This document shows positions 52,671-62,090 of a stretch of 64,000 bases of DNA, one piece after another. Source of the DNA: JAWKWH01 sp965204295 (GTDB lineage Bacteria > Pseudomonadota > Alphaproteobacteria > Rhizobiales > Rhizobiaceae); the NCBI GenBank assembly GCA_965204295.1, contig OZ241973.1:2418001-2482000 (forward strand). Direction: 5' to 3'. The notes under the pieces were generated by a model. The model saw nothing but the letters and a program-made list of their open reading frames with translations, searched no databases and was not told the origin of the DNA. Each line of letters opens with the position of its first letter. Within the stretch, counting starts at the first letter, position 1. The position numbers and the translations under genes were made by a program.

Positions 52671-54733
52671 CAGCCCATTTCCCCAGGCGCGGAAATCTTG
52701 ACCGTATTGGCCGATGCCGCACCATCGGCCACCATTAGCCCAATGGCCCCATTTGACAGACTATCATCCCTGGCCGAAAGCGTCGCTGTCCCGGCCATGG
52801 CAGTGATCGCATTGCCGTTGACCGTCAGGCTCATCGGGATGGTTTCATCAAAGGCGACGGGCACCTCGGTTGAGGCCAGAACCGTGCAATCATCATCGAA
52901 CCGGCGCACCAATTCGAACACGCCGTCACGGCGCACCCGCGCGCCATAAAAGCGGCGCAGGCCCTGCGCACGGGCGATCACGCCGGCGCTTGATCCCAGA
53001 TGAACGACCAGATCGGCCTCGACCGAGTAATCCGTCCAATCGCGCGTTCCATGAAGGATGACGCCTTCGCCACGGTCATGGCTGATGTGAAAGCTCTGCG
53101 GGAAGCGCCTGGAAAAGACATCCACCCCTTTGACCCAGGCGCGGCGCCAGAAATCGCCGGCCTCCTTGGGTCTGGTAAGGGTCAGTTCCGGCGCGCCAGA
53201 CCAGCCCATACGGTCGAGCATGGCCGTGCCCCCCTGGGGCCCGTCAACCGACAGGCCCAGTTCGGCAATGGGTTGCGCACCAGTGTCCGGCAGGGTCCAT
53301 TCCAGCATTGCCTCTTCGCCCGGGGCCAATTCACGCGACGTGCCTGCGCAGTCGATCAGGGCGTCGTTTTCACCATAGTGACGCATGTGCAGACCGACCG
53401 AGACCGCAGCGCTATTTTGCGGGGATGCGGTCACCTTGGCGGTCACTTTCTGGCCCGGATAAACCAACGGCGTCGCCATCAGATCGTAGGTACGCATGCG
53501 CAGGACATCCATGGACGAAAACGTCGGCGTTGTCGCGATAACCTGGCCCGCGTCGCTGCTGATTCGCAGAGCGCCCTCTCCGGCGGTCATGGACCCCGCC
53601 CCGCCAGCCAATTGGAAGCCTTGAACGGAGCCCGGCAGCGAAAAATGCAACTGGGCGCCGCCTTTGGGCGGATCAAGCGGCGCCTGGCCGTCCAATTGGC
53701 GGCCAAGGTTGGTGATGTAGTAAGCCATCCGCACGGCGTCATTGATCGAATTGCCGCCATCGGCCGAAGAAATCAGCATCCGGTCGGCAATGGGTCCGCG
53801 CCAATCGGGGCCACCTTCGAGCCCGTCAAGCCCCAGAATGACGCCATGCAGGCATCCCACATTGCCCGCGTTGCAATCAGTATCCCAGCCCGAGGTGTTG
53901 ACGATCATCTGACCCTTGGAAAAGTCATGCGGCGCATAGAGCATCGCCATGATCATCAGCGCGTGGTTCGGCATGACATGGCAATTGCCGCAATATTTGT
54001 CATAGCCGTAGTAGTCCTGAATTTTCCGGCGGCAATCGCGCCAATCGTCCAATTCCTTGCGCCAGCCGCGAATGTCGGCGATCAGCTTGGCTACCTTGCT
54101 ATCGGCAGGGATTTGGGCCAGCCCGGTGTCCAGCAAATGGTCGATATCCCCGGACAGGAACGCTTCGGCCTCCATCGCGGCCCAGAGCATCGCTGCGTGC
54201 ACGCTTTCGCCGTCATGGCTGACGCTGCCGGCCTCTTTGGCCAGTTTTGCCGCCAGCGCCGGTTTGCCCGGTGCGACCAGCGCCCAGCCGTCGATAAAGA
54301 TCTGCGCGCCGATTTGTTCGGCCACCGTCAGCCCGTTGGTTTCAATCGACCCGCTGGCCGGGGCCGGAATGCCGCGTTTAAGGTTCAGCCAGGCGGTATG
54401 TTCGGTCGAATTGCCATTGCCGCCCCACCATAGGATCGTGCGTTTTTCGACGATGTAGTTTAGCCAGGCTTTGCCGATATCTTCGGATTTGAGGTTTTCG
54501 GAAAGGTCGTAATCCTCCAGCGCACGCAAGAATGTGAAGGTGCCGGCCACGTCGTCATCGGTGATGACCAGCGGGTCGCCCAGTTTTTCGTGGACATAAT
54601 ATTCAATCGGCCCCAGTTCTTTCATGATCTTGTCATGGGTCCAGCCCTCGAACGGGCGGCCCAGATAAACACCGATCAATTTGCCTAGAACACCGGAATA
54701 GACACGTTCAAGATAATCATCGGGAAGCGACAT
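52670..54733 (-). CDS. ADP-ribosylglycohydrolase-family protein with C-terminal beta-sandwich
   Basis: This 687-residue protein has an ADP-ribosylglycohydrolase domain (residues about 1-370): GVLGKLIGVYLGRPFEGW at the start, ITDDDVAGTFTFLRALEDYD (metal Asp cluster) and WDTDCNAGNVGCLHGVILG (second cluster). The remaining 300 residues look like a lectin or laminin-type beta-sandwich (FHISHDRGEG...YSVEADLVVHLGSSAGVIAR). It probably hydrolyses an N- or O-ribosyl/glycosyl bond in an imported compound. ATG 54733 begins the conserved part. It lies between permease and ATPase genes of the same operon. Confidence 0.88.
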   Translation of the reverse strand: MSLPDDYLERVYSGVLGKLIGVYLGRPFEGWTHDKIMKELGPIEYYVHEKLGDPLVITDDDVAGTFTFLRALEDYDLSENLKSEDIGKAWLNYIVEKRTILWWGGNGNSTEHTAWLNLKRGIPAPASGSIETNGLTVAEQIGAQIFIDGWALVAPGKPALAAKLAKEAGSVSHDGESVHAAMLWAAMEAEAFLSGDIDHLLDTGLAQIPADSKVAKLIADIRGWRKELDDWRDCRRKIQDYYGYDKYCGNCHVMPNHALMIMAMLYAPHDFSKGQMIVNTSGWDTDCNAGNVGCLHGVILGLDGLEGGPDWRGPIADRMLISSADGGNSINDAVRMAYYITNLGRQLDGQAPLDPPKGGAQLHFSLPGSVQGFQLAGGAGSMTAGEGALRISSDAGQVIATTPTFSSMDVLRMRTYDLMATPLVYPGQKVTAKVTASPQNSAAVSVGLHMRHYGENDALIDCAGTSRELAPGEEAMLEWTLPDTGAQPIAELGLSVDGPQGGTAMLDRMGWSGAPELTLTRPKEAGDFWRRAWVKGVDVFSRRFPQSFHISHDRGEGVILHGTRDWTDYSVEADLVVHLGSSAGVIARAQGLRRFYGARVRRDGVFELVRRFDDDCTVLASTEVPVAFDETIPMSLTVNGNAITAMAGTATLSARDDSLSNGAIGLMVADGAASANTVKISAPGEMG

Positions 54734-54744
54734 GGATACACTCG

Positions 54745-55578
54745 TTAGCCTTTGACGGAACCGCCGGTCATACCTTCGATGAAGCGGCGCTGAAGGAAGA
54801 TGAACAGGACGACGATCGGGACAGACACCAGCATGGCGCCGGCCATCAGATCTCCCCAATCACGTGAATATTGACCAGACAACAGGAAGTAGGACACCAC
54901 CGCCGTGCGCGATCCGGGCGCCTGCAGGAAGGTTGTCGCGATCAGAAATTCATTCCAGGTATAAAGCCCAATGATCAATGCGACTGTCAAAAGCCCCGGC
55001 GCAACCAGCGGCAGGTAGACTTTGGAAAACACTTGCCACGAGGTGGCCCCATCGACGAGCGCGGCCTCTTCCAACTCTTTGGGAACGGCCAGGAAATAGG
55101 TGCGCAGCAACATGATCGAAAACGGCGAGAAGATCGCGCAATAGACCAGCGACACCGCCACGACGTTGTTGATCAAACCCAGCCGGGCGAAACCGAAATA
55201 GAGGGGAAACAGGAACAACTGGATCGGCGCGGTTGTGGTCGCCAGCAGATAGATCGTCACGATTTTCCACGATTCGATCTTTTTGCGGGCCAGAACGTAG
55301 GCCGTAAGCGAACCGGTTGCCAGCACGAGGCCGATGGTCATAAACATCAAAAGCGCCGAATTGGCAAATGTACGGGTGAAATTCGCCCCCTTCCAAGCGT
55401 TGGCATAATTGTTCCAATGCGCAACCTCGGGCAGCGCCAGCGGGCTGGCGGCGACCTCTGGCGTGGTCTTAAGCGAATTCAGAACCATCAGCGCGATCGG
55501 GAAGAGCGCCGTAAAGGCCGCAAACCCAAGGATCGCATAGGTGCAAATGAGCGTGGTGCGGCTTTCGACCAAGTTCAT
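54745..55578 (-). CDS. ABC transporter permease, MalG type, cassette A
   Basis: This 277-residue protein has six hydrophobic segments and the EAA loop EEAALVDGATSWQVFSKVYL (near residue 190) that contacts the ATPase. The C-terminal GGSVKG is typical of CUT1 permeases. It overlaps the upstream permease by 4 bases. Confidence 0.95.
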   Translation of the reverse strand: MNLVESRTTLICTYAILGFAAFTALFPIALMVLNSLKTTPEVAASPLALPEVAHWNNYANAWKGANFTRTFANSALLMFMTIGLVLATGSLTAYVLARKKIESWKIVTIYLLATTTAPIQLFLFPLYFGFARLGLINNVVAVSLVYCAIFSPFSIMLLRTYFLAVPKELEEAALVDGATSWQVFSKVYLPLVAPGLLTVALIIGLYTWNEFLIATTFLQAPGSRTAVVSYFLLSGQYSRDWGDLMAGAMLVSVPIVVLFIFLQRRFIEGMTGGSVKG

Positions 55579-56420
55579 TCCTCGCCCTCCTTGTTTTGCA
55601 GGCGGATGTAGAAAAAGGCCGCTGTCAGGCCGAAGAGGCTGATAACCAGCGCCGTGGCCGCCGCATAGCCAACCTCAAGCTCATAAAACGCCTTGCGATA
55701 GGCCATTGTGGAGAGCACTTCGCTGTTAAAAGCGGGGCCGCCCTGGGTCATGATGAAGATGAAATCAAAGACGAGGAATGACCAGATCACGGTCATCACC
55801 ATCATCAAAGCAATCGTGGGCAGGATCGCCGGGATCATCACCCAGCGCATGAGTTGAAAGTAATTCGCGCCTTCGATGCGGGCGCTTTCGATCTGTTCCT
55901 GGGGCACCTGGCGCATGGCCGCGAAAAAAATCACCGCCATGAACCCCCACCAATGCCAAAGATCCGCCGCCGCAACTCCGTAGAGCGCGGTCGAGGTTTT
56001 GGACAATGGGTCGTTCAGCTCGAACCCATAACGATCCAACAGGGCCACGATGCCGCTTTGGGGGTTGTAGATCATGCCCTGCCATATCCGCGCGGTAATG
56101 ACCGTGGCGATGATCATGGGCAAAAAGTAAACCACCTGAAAAAACGTCCGCCCCCGTCGCGCAATCAACAGGAGCGAGGCGGCGACAAGGCCAATGATGA
56201 TAGGAAATGTTAGAAAGAGTACCGTCCAGATCGCGTTGTTTTTCAGCGCTTTCCAAAAGATCCTGTCACCCCAGAGCTTTTCGAAATTTCCAAACCCGAC
56301 AAAGGCGGGGTCGGAAATCCCGTCCCAACGATAAAACGCAAGGACAACCGTCAGAAGTGCGGGCAGCAGGATGACGGACACGTTGATGACGAGTGTCGGT
56401 ATGACAAACAGGCGATGCAT
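55575..56420 (-). CDS. ABC transporter permease, MalF/UgpA type, cassette A
   Basis: This 281-residue membrane protein has the EAA-type loop QIESARIEGANYFQLMRWVM (near residue 180) and six membrane segments. It pairs with the downstream permease to form the channel. It lies 65 bases after the receptor gene. Confidence 0.95.
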   Translation of the reverse strand: MHRLFVIPTLVINVSVILLPALLTVVLAFYRWDGISDPAFVGFGNFEKLWGDRIFWKALKNNAIWTVLFLTFPIIIGLVAASLLLIARRGRTFFQVVYFLPMIIATVITARIWQGMIYNPQSGIVALLDRYGFELNDPLSKTSTALYGVAAADLWHWWGFMAVIFFAAMRQVPQEQIESARIEGANYFQLMRWVMIPAILPTIALMMVMTVIWSFLVFDFIFIMTQGGPAFNSEVLSTMAYRKAFYELEVGYAAATALVISLFGLTAAFFYIRLQNKEGEE

Positions 56421-56485
56421 GGTGTCCTCTGGGAAGTGGACATCCGGGCGACGTATTGATGCCGCCCGGATGGGGAGAGGTTCTT

Positions 56486-57799
56486 TTATCGGGCCGGGAT
56501 TTCGGCCACTTTGCCTTCCGCCAGTTCCTGTCGGAAGATCTCGTCCATCTCCGCCAGGAAATCCTCGGTCGACAGTGAATCCAGCCAGACCTCTTCGATG
56601 CCGCTGACGACATAGGAATTCGTTGCCGGCGGCATGAACGTCCAGGTGGTGTAGCCATACTGGTTGTTGTTCACAGACGAAGCCAGCGCCGCCATGGATT
56701 CGGTGTAGAGCGGGATCACGTCTTCTTTGAGCGTCACGCCGCTGAGATCACGCAGCGGCATGTTCCATTCACCCTGCCAGACATTGTTGATGTCCGTGTA
56801 GAACTTTTCGCTGAAGACATAATCAATGACCTCGGCTGCGCCATCGGGGTTCCGGGCCGCAGATGCGATCGAAAAGGTCGAGCCGATGCCCAATGCATAA
56901 ATCGGATAGGGTACGCCCTCTCCACTTGGGAAGCCGGCAAAACCCACCTCGTCCAGCTTGTCGCCGAAATATTCCGGAACAAGGCCAAAGTTCCATGTGC
57001 CAACAGGCGACATTGCGGCAGTGCCATCGGCGAGGTTGGCCATGACCTGTTCGCCATTCAAAGAGAAATAGTCGGGGCCAAAATAGCCTTTGTCCCACCA
57101 CTTATCGAGTTCGTTGATTGCTTTGACAAAGGGTTCGGATGTCCATGGAATTTCGCCGGTCAGCGCCTTTTGGACGTTATCGGGACCTGCGATCGAGTTC
57201 AGCGCGATGGAGACGTGCCATTCATTGGCCGGACGCCATCCAGAGTTGCCCGACCCAAAAGGAACAATCCCCTTGGCCATCATCTCGTCCGCGACGGTTT
57301 CCAGTTCTTGCAGGTTTGTGGGCGGGGTCCAGCCGTTTTCCTTGAACACACGGGCATTGTAGAACAGGCCCAGCGTTTCATAGGTTTTGGGCAGGGCATA
57401 GAGTGTACCGTCAAACCGGCCCAGATCCATGAAGAACGGCAGCAAGCGGTCGTTCCAGCCTTTTTCCGCGGCAATATCATCCAGCGGCATCAACTGACCG
57501 GCTCGCGCCATGGTCGCCACGAAGGACGGCCCGGGGGTGTTCACAACATCCGGACCGGTGCCCGAAAGAAGCGCGACGCGCAGTTGCTTGTCCAATTCGT
57601 TGCCACGGTAGTCGATGCTGACGTTGTGGCCGGTGCCCGAGTTGTTGAAGACGTCGATCATGAATTCAGCAAGGTAGCCTTGCTGATCCGGGTTCGCACT
57701 TTCGTACCACCAGGTAACCGGCTCATCAGCCACGACCGGCAGCGCCGCGACGGCGGCAATCGTAAACGCGCTTGTGAAACTTCCAAGTCTCAGGGTCAT
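56486..57799 (-). CDS. ABC transporter sugar-type substrate-binding protein, cassette A
   Basis: This 437-residue periplasmic receptor of the CUT1 (cluster B) fold has a signal peptide (MTLRLGSFTSAFTIAAVAAL, cleavage near VADEP). Conserved receptor blocks are VTWWYESANPDQQGYLAEFM, LPKTYETLGLFYNARVFKEN and GTAAMSPVGTWNFG. The ligand is unknown; the ADP-ribosylglycohydrolase in the operon suggests a ribosyl-containing compound. First structural gene after the LacI regulator. Confidence 0.94.
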   Translation of the reverse strand: MTLRLGSFTSAFTIAAVAALPVVADEPVTWWYESANPDQQGYLAEFMIDVFNNSGTGHNVSIDYRGNELDKQLRVALLSGTGPDVVNTPGPSFVATMARAGQLMPLDDIAAEKGWNDRLLPFFMDLGRFDGTLYALPKTYETLGLFYNARVFKENGWTPPTNLQELETVADEMMAKGIVPFGSGNSGWRPANEWHVSIALNSIAGPDNVQKALTGEIPWTSEPFVKAINELDKWWDKGYFGPDYFSLNGEQVMANLADGTAAMSPVGTWNFGLVPEYFGDKLDEVGFAGFPSGEGVPYPIYALGIGSTFSIASAARNPDGAAEVIDYVFSEKFYTDINNVWQGEWNMPLRDLSGVTLKEDVIPLYTESMAALASSVNNNQYGYTTWTFMPPATNSYVVSGIEEVWLDSLSTEDFLAEMDEIFRQELAEGKVAEIPAR

Positions 57800-57823
57800 C
57801 TTATCCTCCTATCTGACCACAAG

Positions 57824-58840
57824 TCATGTCGATGATCTCTCAATGATTTCATATGGATGCGGCTTGGCCTGTCCCGGCCCCTTGATTTTCCCATCCAGTC
57901 GCCTCAGCAAAATGCGCGCGGCTTCCGCCCCCATATCTTCTTGATGCTGGCGTACGGTGGTCAGCGACGGCGCAACGAGGCGCGACGCCGGGATATCGTC
58001 AAAACCGGCCACAGCGATGTCTCCGGGAACGGAAATCCCGCGTTCGGCCAGCATGTGCATCGCGCCGATTGCCATCAGGTCGTTGGCCGCAATCACCGCG
58101 CCGGGCGTTTGGCCCGCGTCCAGCAGCTTGGCCAATGCACGCGCGCCGCCGTCTTCGGTGAAGGCATCGTCAAGTTCGACCAGAGGCGTGAGGCCCAAAG
58201 GTTCGAGCGTATTGGCATAGCCATTGACGCGCACCGATTGCGGACCACCACGGCCTGCAATCATGGCGATATTCCGGTGCCCCTTATCGATCAGAAAGCG
58301 GGTCAGATCGCAAGCAGCACTGTAATTGTCGACATAGACATCATCGACCTGAACCGCGCCGCCCTTTTTGACCGAGGCCTCCAGCCGGACGATGGGTGTC
58401 CCACGTTCGATCACTGGCCTGATGTCTGCGACCGTCAAGGCGAAGAACACACCAATCAACCCGTCAACCCGACCCTGCCGGGCCATGTTCAGATAGTGAA
58501 GCTCTCGGCTGCGCTGCCCGTCACTATTGACCGTAATCACGTCATATCCGGCGGTCTCGGCTTCGACCTGCACACCGCGCACAAGGGATGGATAATAGGG
58601 GTTGGTGATGTCGGGGATCACGCAAGCAAGCGTCATCGTGCGATTGGTGCGCAGCGCCTGGGCAAACCTGTTGGGGCTGTAACCCAGTCGCTCGACCGCC
58701 TGATTGACGCGGGCGATCGTGTCCAACGGGATGGACTGCCCCTCGGTTCCGTTGAGAACAATCGAAACCGTAGCCTGCGAAACGCCGGCTTCGCGCGCGA
58801 CGTCTTTTTGGGTTGCCGTTGCAGCCACCTTGACCCCCAT
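57824..58840 (-). CDS. LacI-family transcriptional regulator
   Basis: This regulator of about 338 residues has the helix-turn-helix TQKDVAREAGVSQATVSIVL and hinge GYSPNRFAQALRTNRT, then a periplasmic-binding-protein-like effector domain to the end. ATG 58840 (MGVKVAATATQKDV) follows a GGGGAA site; the longer frame upstream would include non-conserved residues. It is 24 bases before the receptor gene of cassette A and divergent from cassette B. It probably represses both through the palindrome at 58892-58920. Confidence 0.93.
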   Translation of the reverse strand: MGVKVAATATQKDVAREAGVSQATVSIVLNGTEGQSIPLDTIARVNQAVERLGYSPNRFAQALRTNRTMTLACVIPDITNPYYPSLVRGVQVEAETAGYDVITVNSDGQRSRELHYLNMARQGRVDGLIGVFFALTVADIRPVIERGTPIVRLEASVKKGGAVQVDDVYVDNYSAACDLTRFLIDKGHRNIAMIAGRGGPQSVRVNGYANTLEPLGLTPLVELDDAFTEDGGARALAKLLDAGQTPGAVIAANDLMAIGAMHMLAERGISVPGDIAVAGFDDIPASRLVAPSLTTVRQHQEDMGAEAARILLRRLDGKIKGPGQAKPHPYEIIERSST

Positions 58841-58891
58841 TCCCCAGCGGACCGGACGCCAAACAATTGACTCAGGCCGATTTGCTGGTCT

Positions 58892-58920
58892 ACTAATTCG
58901 TATCACTGATAGGAATTAGT
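58892..58920. promoter_or_regulatory. 29-bp near-perfect palindrome, probable LacI operator
   Basis: Arms ACTAATTC (58892-58899) and GAATTAGT (58913-58920) are exact complements. The inner part TATCA-C-TGATA is also symmetrical about base 58906, leaving only one mismatched pair (58900/58912). It lies 52 bases upstream of the lacI start and about 100 upstream of the cassette B receptor, placing it to control both promoters. Confidence 0.75.
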
Positions 58921-59021
58921 GACAAGGGATCAAACCCGATCCGGGCAGAACTGGGGCGCGACCGTCAAATTATTCAGGCGGATCAAGGGGCTCTGCAAAT
59001 TACTGACACAGGAGGATGCAC

Positions 59022-60293
59022 ATGTTTCGCAGAACATTTTTGGCGGCCGCTGTAACCGCAACGGCTTTGATGCCATTCACAACACAGGCTCAGGAGTCCG
59101 ATGACCTTGTCCTGTTGGTCGGCGCCTGGGCCTTCGAACCCCTTACGCCGTGGGCCGAACAGTTTACGGCGGAGACCGGGATCGGGGTCGATATTCAAAG
59201 CTTTCCATTCCGCGACCTGCTTCAGACGATTGAAGTCCGCGGAAGCGCACAGGCTGATGACGTGGATGCAATCTTTGTCGATGCACCGCTGGTGCCGTCC
59301 TATGCCGTGCGCGGGCTGATCCGGCCGATGACGCCCTACCTGGCCAATGATGATCCATCGATGATCTGGGCGAGCGCCGCGATTGACGCCGCGTCATGGG
59401 ACGGGGAAATCTGGGCGCCCCACTGAATAACTCCAGCCAGGTCATGTATTACAACAAAGACCTGCTCGCCGCAGCCGGCGTGGCCGAGCCTTCGGCCGAA
59501 GAAGCCAATCGCGCAACCTGGGAAGAAGTCGTGGCAGGGGCGCAGAAGATTGCCGACGGCGACAACGGTGTCTGGGGTCTGACCTTTGATCAGGTCAGCC
59601 GGTACTACCAGTTGCAGGCGCTGCCTGAATCCGCAGGTGGCGGGTCGGGCGTATCAGAAGACGGCTTGTCGGTTCAGGGAATGTTGACCAATGACGGCTG
59701 GATCAAGGCAGCCCAGTTCTATTATGACACCTTCAACACTTGGAACATCTCGCCGAAGGGCGTGATGCCGGACCAAACGGCGGAACTTTTTGCCTCGGGC
59801 AAGGTGGGCTACTTCGTCGGCGGGCACTGGAACGTTTCCGGTTTTCAGGATGCGGGCGTAAACTTCGGCATGGCGCTGCACCCCTATTTTGAGGGCGGCA
59901 AGCCCGTCACCGGCACCAACAGCTGGCACATCGGCGTTTGGAAGCATTCAAAGAACCCGGATGCCGCGGCCGCACTGGTCCGGTTCCTGACGGCCAGCCC
60001 GGAGGTTGCGTTGGACTATACCGAAAAGCACGGTCAGCTTCCTGCGCACAACACCGCTTTGCTGAACATCGGAATCTCGCCGAAGTATAACTCAATGCCA
60101 GCTGCCGGCATGAAGCTTGCGACCTATGAGGCGGCGACATCAGCCGTGACGCGGGCGCGGACACCGGCATTCCTGGAGTTTGAGGAAATCGTGAACAACA
60201 GCTTTGAGGACATTCGCAACGGCGGCGGACCCGGCCACGGTTCTGGGTGAAGCTGAACAGCGTATCCAGTCGGCCATGCGTCGTTATCGCTGA
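59022..60293 (+). pseudogene. ABC transporter substrate-binding protein, cassette B, with two compensating indels
   Basis: ATG 59022 lies behind AGGAGG. The protein starts MFRRTFLAAAVTATALMPFT (signal, cleavage near TQAQE) and has the CUT1 receptor core GAWAFEPLTPWAEQFTAETG. The frame breaks at CCCC (59418-59421; five C restores WAP-PLNNSSQVMYYNKDLL). It breaks again near 60227, where one G fewer gives GGDPATVLGEAEQRIQSAMR and the usual stop at 60291. All downstream genes are intact, so a sequencing cause is plausible; as given the gene is broken. Confidence 0.85.
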
Positions 60294-60359
60294 TCGCCGC
60301 GTTTGGGCCCCGGTCGTTCCGGGGCCCTATTCCGCGAACGCAAGATAATCCGCTCGATA

Positions 60360-61235
60360 ATGAACAAAAAGGGTATAGTTCCATTCTTATTCTTGGCGCC
60401 TGCATTGCTTGGGCTGTCGGCATTTCGGATTTACCCGATCTTCCTGGCGCTTTGGGAAAGCTTGTTCATCACCAGTTTTGGCGCCGGTGGCGGCCGCATC
60501 TTTGTTGGCCTGGAAAACTTCCAATTCCTTTGGGACGATTTCGTTTTCTGGCGTTCGGTCAAGGCGACGGCGATCCTGACGGTCATCATCAACCCGATCC
60601 AGATTGCGCTCGCACTTGGCGTGGCCCTGCTATTGATGCGACGGTCCCGCCATATCAGCCTGATCCGTACGCTTTTCCTGCTGCCAATTGGCGTCGCACT
60701 GCCAATCGCAACGGTAATCTGGGGCCTGATGCTGAACCCGAACGACGGGTTGGTTAACGGAATGCTATCGGTTATCGGCATTCCCCCACAACCATTTTTT
60801 ACCAGCGAACAACAGGCAATCTGGGCCATCGTGATTATCGCAACATGGAAGGGCGTGGCGTTCTGGATGCTGTTCCTGCTGGCCGGGCTCGAGGACATCC
60901 CCAAAAGCCTATATGAGGCTGTGCGCATTGATGGTGCGAATTACCTGGGCAAGCTCAGATATGTCACCATGCCGCTTTTAAAACGCACGCTCTTGTTCGT
61001 TCTGGTGGCCGACACCGCCGCCAACTTTGTCCTGATCGTACCCATGATCATACTGACCCAGGGTGGGCCGCGCCAATCGACGAACGTCCTAATGTACGAA
61101 GCCTATCGCAGCGGCTTTATCTTTCAGGATTTTGGCCGATCAATGGCCATCGTGACGGTCCTGACTTCAATCACGCTGATTGTCATCGCAATTCAGGTCC
61201 TGTTTCTGGGCGACCGTAAGCGAAATGACGATTGA
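60360..61235 (+). CDS. ABC transporter permease, MalF/UgpA type, cassette B
   Basis: This 291-residue protein has six hydrophobic segments and the EAA loop SLYEAVRIDGANYLGKLRYV (near residue 190). ATG 60360 (MNKKGIVPFLFLAPALLGLS) opens directly into the first helix. Its stop overlaps the next start (TGATG). Confidence 0.95.
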   Translation: MNKKGIVPFLFLAPALLGLSAFRIYPIFLALWESLFITSFGAGGGRIFVGLENFQFLWDDFVFWRSVKATAILTVIINPIQIALALGVALLLMRRSRHISLIRTLFLLPIGVALPIATVIWGLMLNPNDGLVNGMLSVIGIPPQPFFTSEQQAIWAIVIIATWKGVAFWMLFLLAGLEDIPKSLYEAVRIDGANYLGKLRYVTMPLLKRTLLFVLVADTAANFVLIVPMIILTQGGPRQSTNVLMYEAYRSGFIFQDFGRSMAIVTVLTSITLIVIAIQVLFLGDRKRNDD

Positions 61236-62077
61236 TGAACCAATTGCGTATCAAAAAGGTCTGGCCCGTCGTGGCGTGGTATGCGGTCGTTCTGCTGGGG
61301 CTGATCATCACCCTCGCGCCATTTGTCTGGGCCGCAGCAGGCTCGTTCAAATCCAACCCGGATATCTTCCGCGAAGTGGACCCTTTCACGTTCAGGGCCT
61401 TTGTCCCCGGAACCGAACTGGACGCCTATATTTCGATCTTTGAAAGCGGTTTTGGGCGGGCGATTCTAAACACACTTTACGTTTCAATCGTCTCAGTGAT
61501 CGCCGGCCTAGTCGTGAACTCCATGGCTGGCTTTGCCTTCGCGCGGTTTGAATTTCACGGGCGCAACGTGCTGTTTGCCTTTGTGCTGCTGACCTTCGCA
61601 GTACCCCAGGAAGCCATCGCCATTCCGCTTTTTTCGATGATGCGCCAGATCGGGTGGTTTGACACCTACCATGCGTTGATCGTCCCGGGCATCGCGAATG
61701 GACTGGTGATCTTCCTGTTCCGCCAGTTCTTTGCGGGCATCCCGAAGGAATTGATCGAAGCCGCCCGCGTCGACGGGCTATCGTGGTGGCGTATCTACTG
61801 GACGATCTGCATGCCGCTGGCAAAGCCGGTGTCCATTGGCGCCGGACTGCTGCTCTTTGTGTTTCAATGGGAAAGTTATCTTTGGCCGCTGATCGCAACT
61901 CCGTCGCCGGAGCTTCATCTGATACAGGTGGCTCTTGGCCGGTTTGCAACAGAATTCGCCGCGATCTGGAACGAACAATTCGCAGCCTCGACAATTGCGG
62001 GCACCTTGCCGCTGATCTTCATCTTTATGTTCCAAAAGCAATTTGTCAGTGCGCTGACCGGCGTTGACATCAAATGA
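61235..62077 (+). CDS. ABC transporter permease, MalG type, cassette B
   Basis: This 280-residue protein has the EAA loop ELIEAARVDGLSWWRIYWTI and the CUT1 C-terminus FVSALTGVDIK. It overlaps the preceding permease stop. Six membrane segments are visible, with an extra periplasmic loop near residues 35-70. Confidence 0.95.
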   Translation: MNQLRIKKVWPVVAWYAVVLLGLIITLAPFVWAAAGSFKSNPDIFREVDPFTFRAFVPGTELDAYISIFESGFGRAILNTLYVSIVSVIAGLVVNSMAGFAFARFEFHGRNVLFAFVLLTFAVPQEAIAIPLFSMMRQIGWFDTYHALIVPGIANGLVIFLFRQFFAGIPKELIEAARVDGLSWWRIYWTICMPLAKPVSIGAGLLLFVFQWESYLWPLIATPSPELHLIQVALGRFATEFAAIWNEQFAASTIAGTLPLIFIFMFQKQFVSALTGVDIK

Positions 62078-62090
62078 CGGAGTTCCTGCT

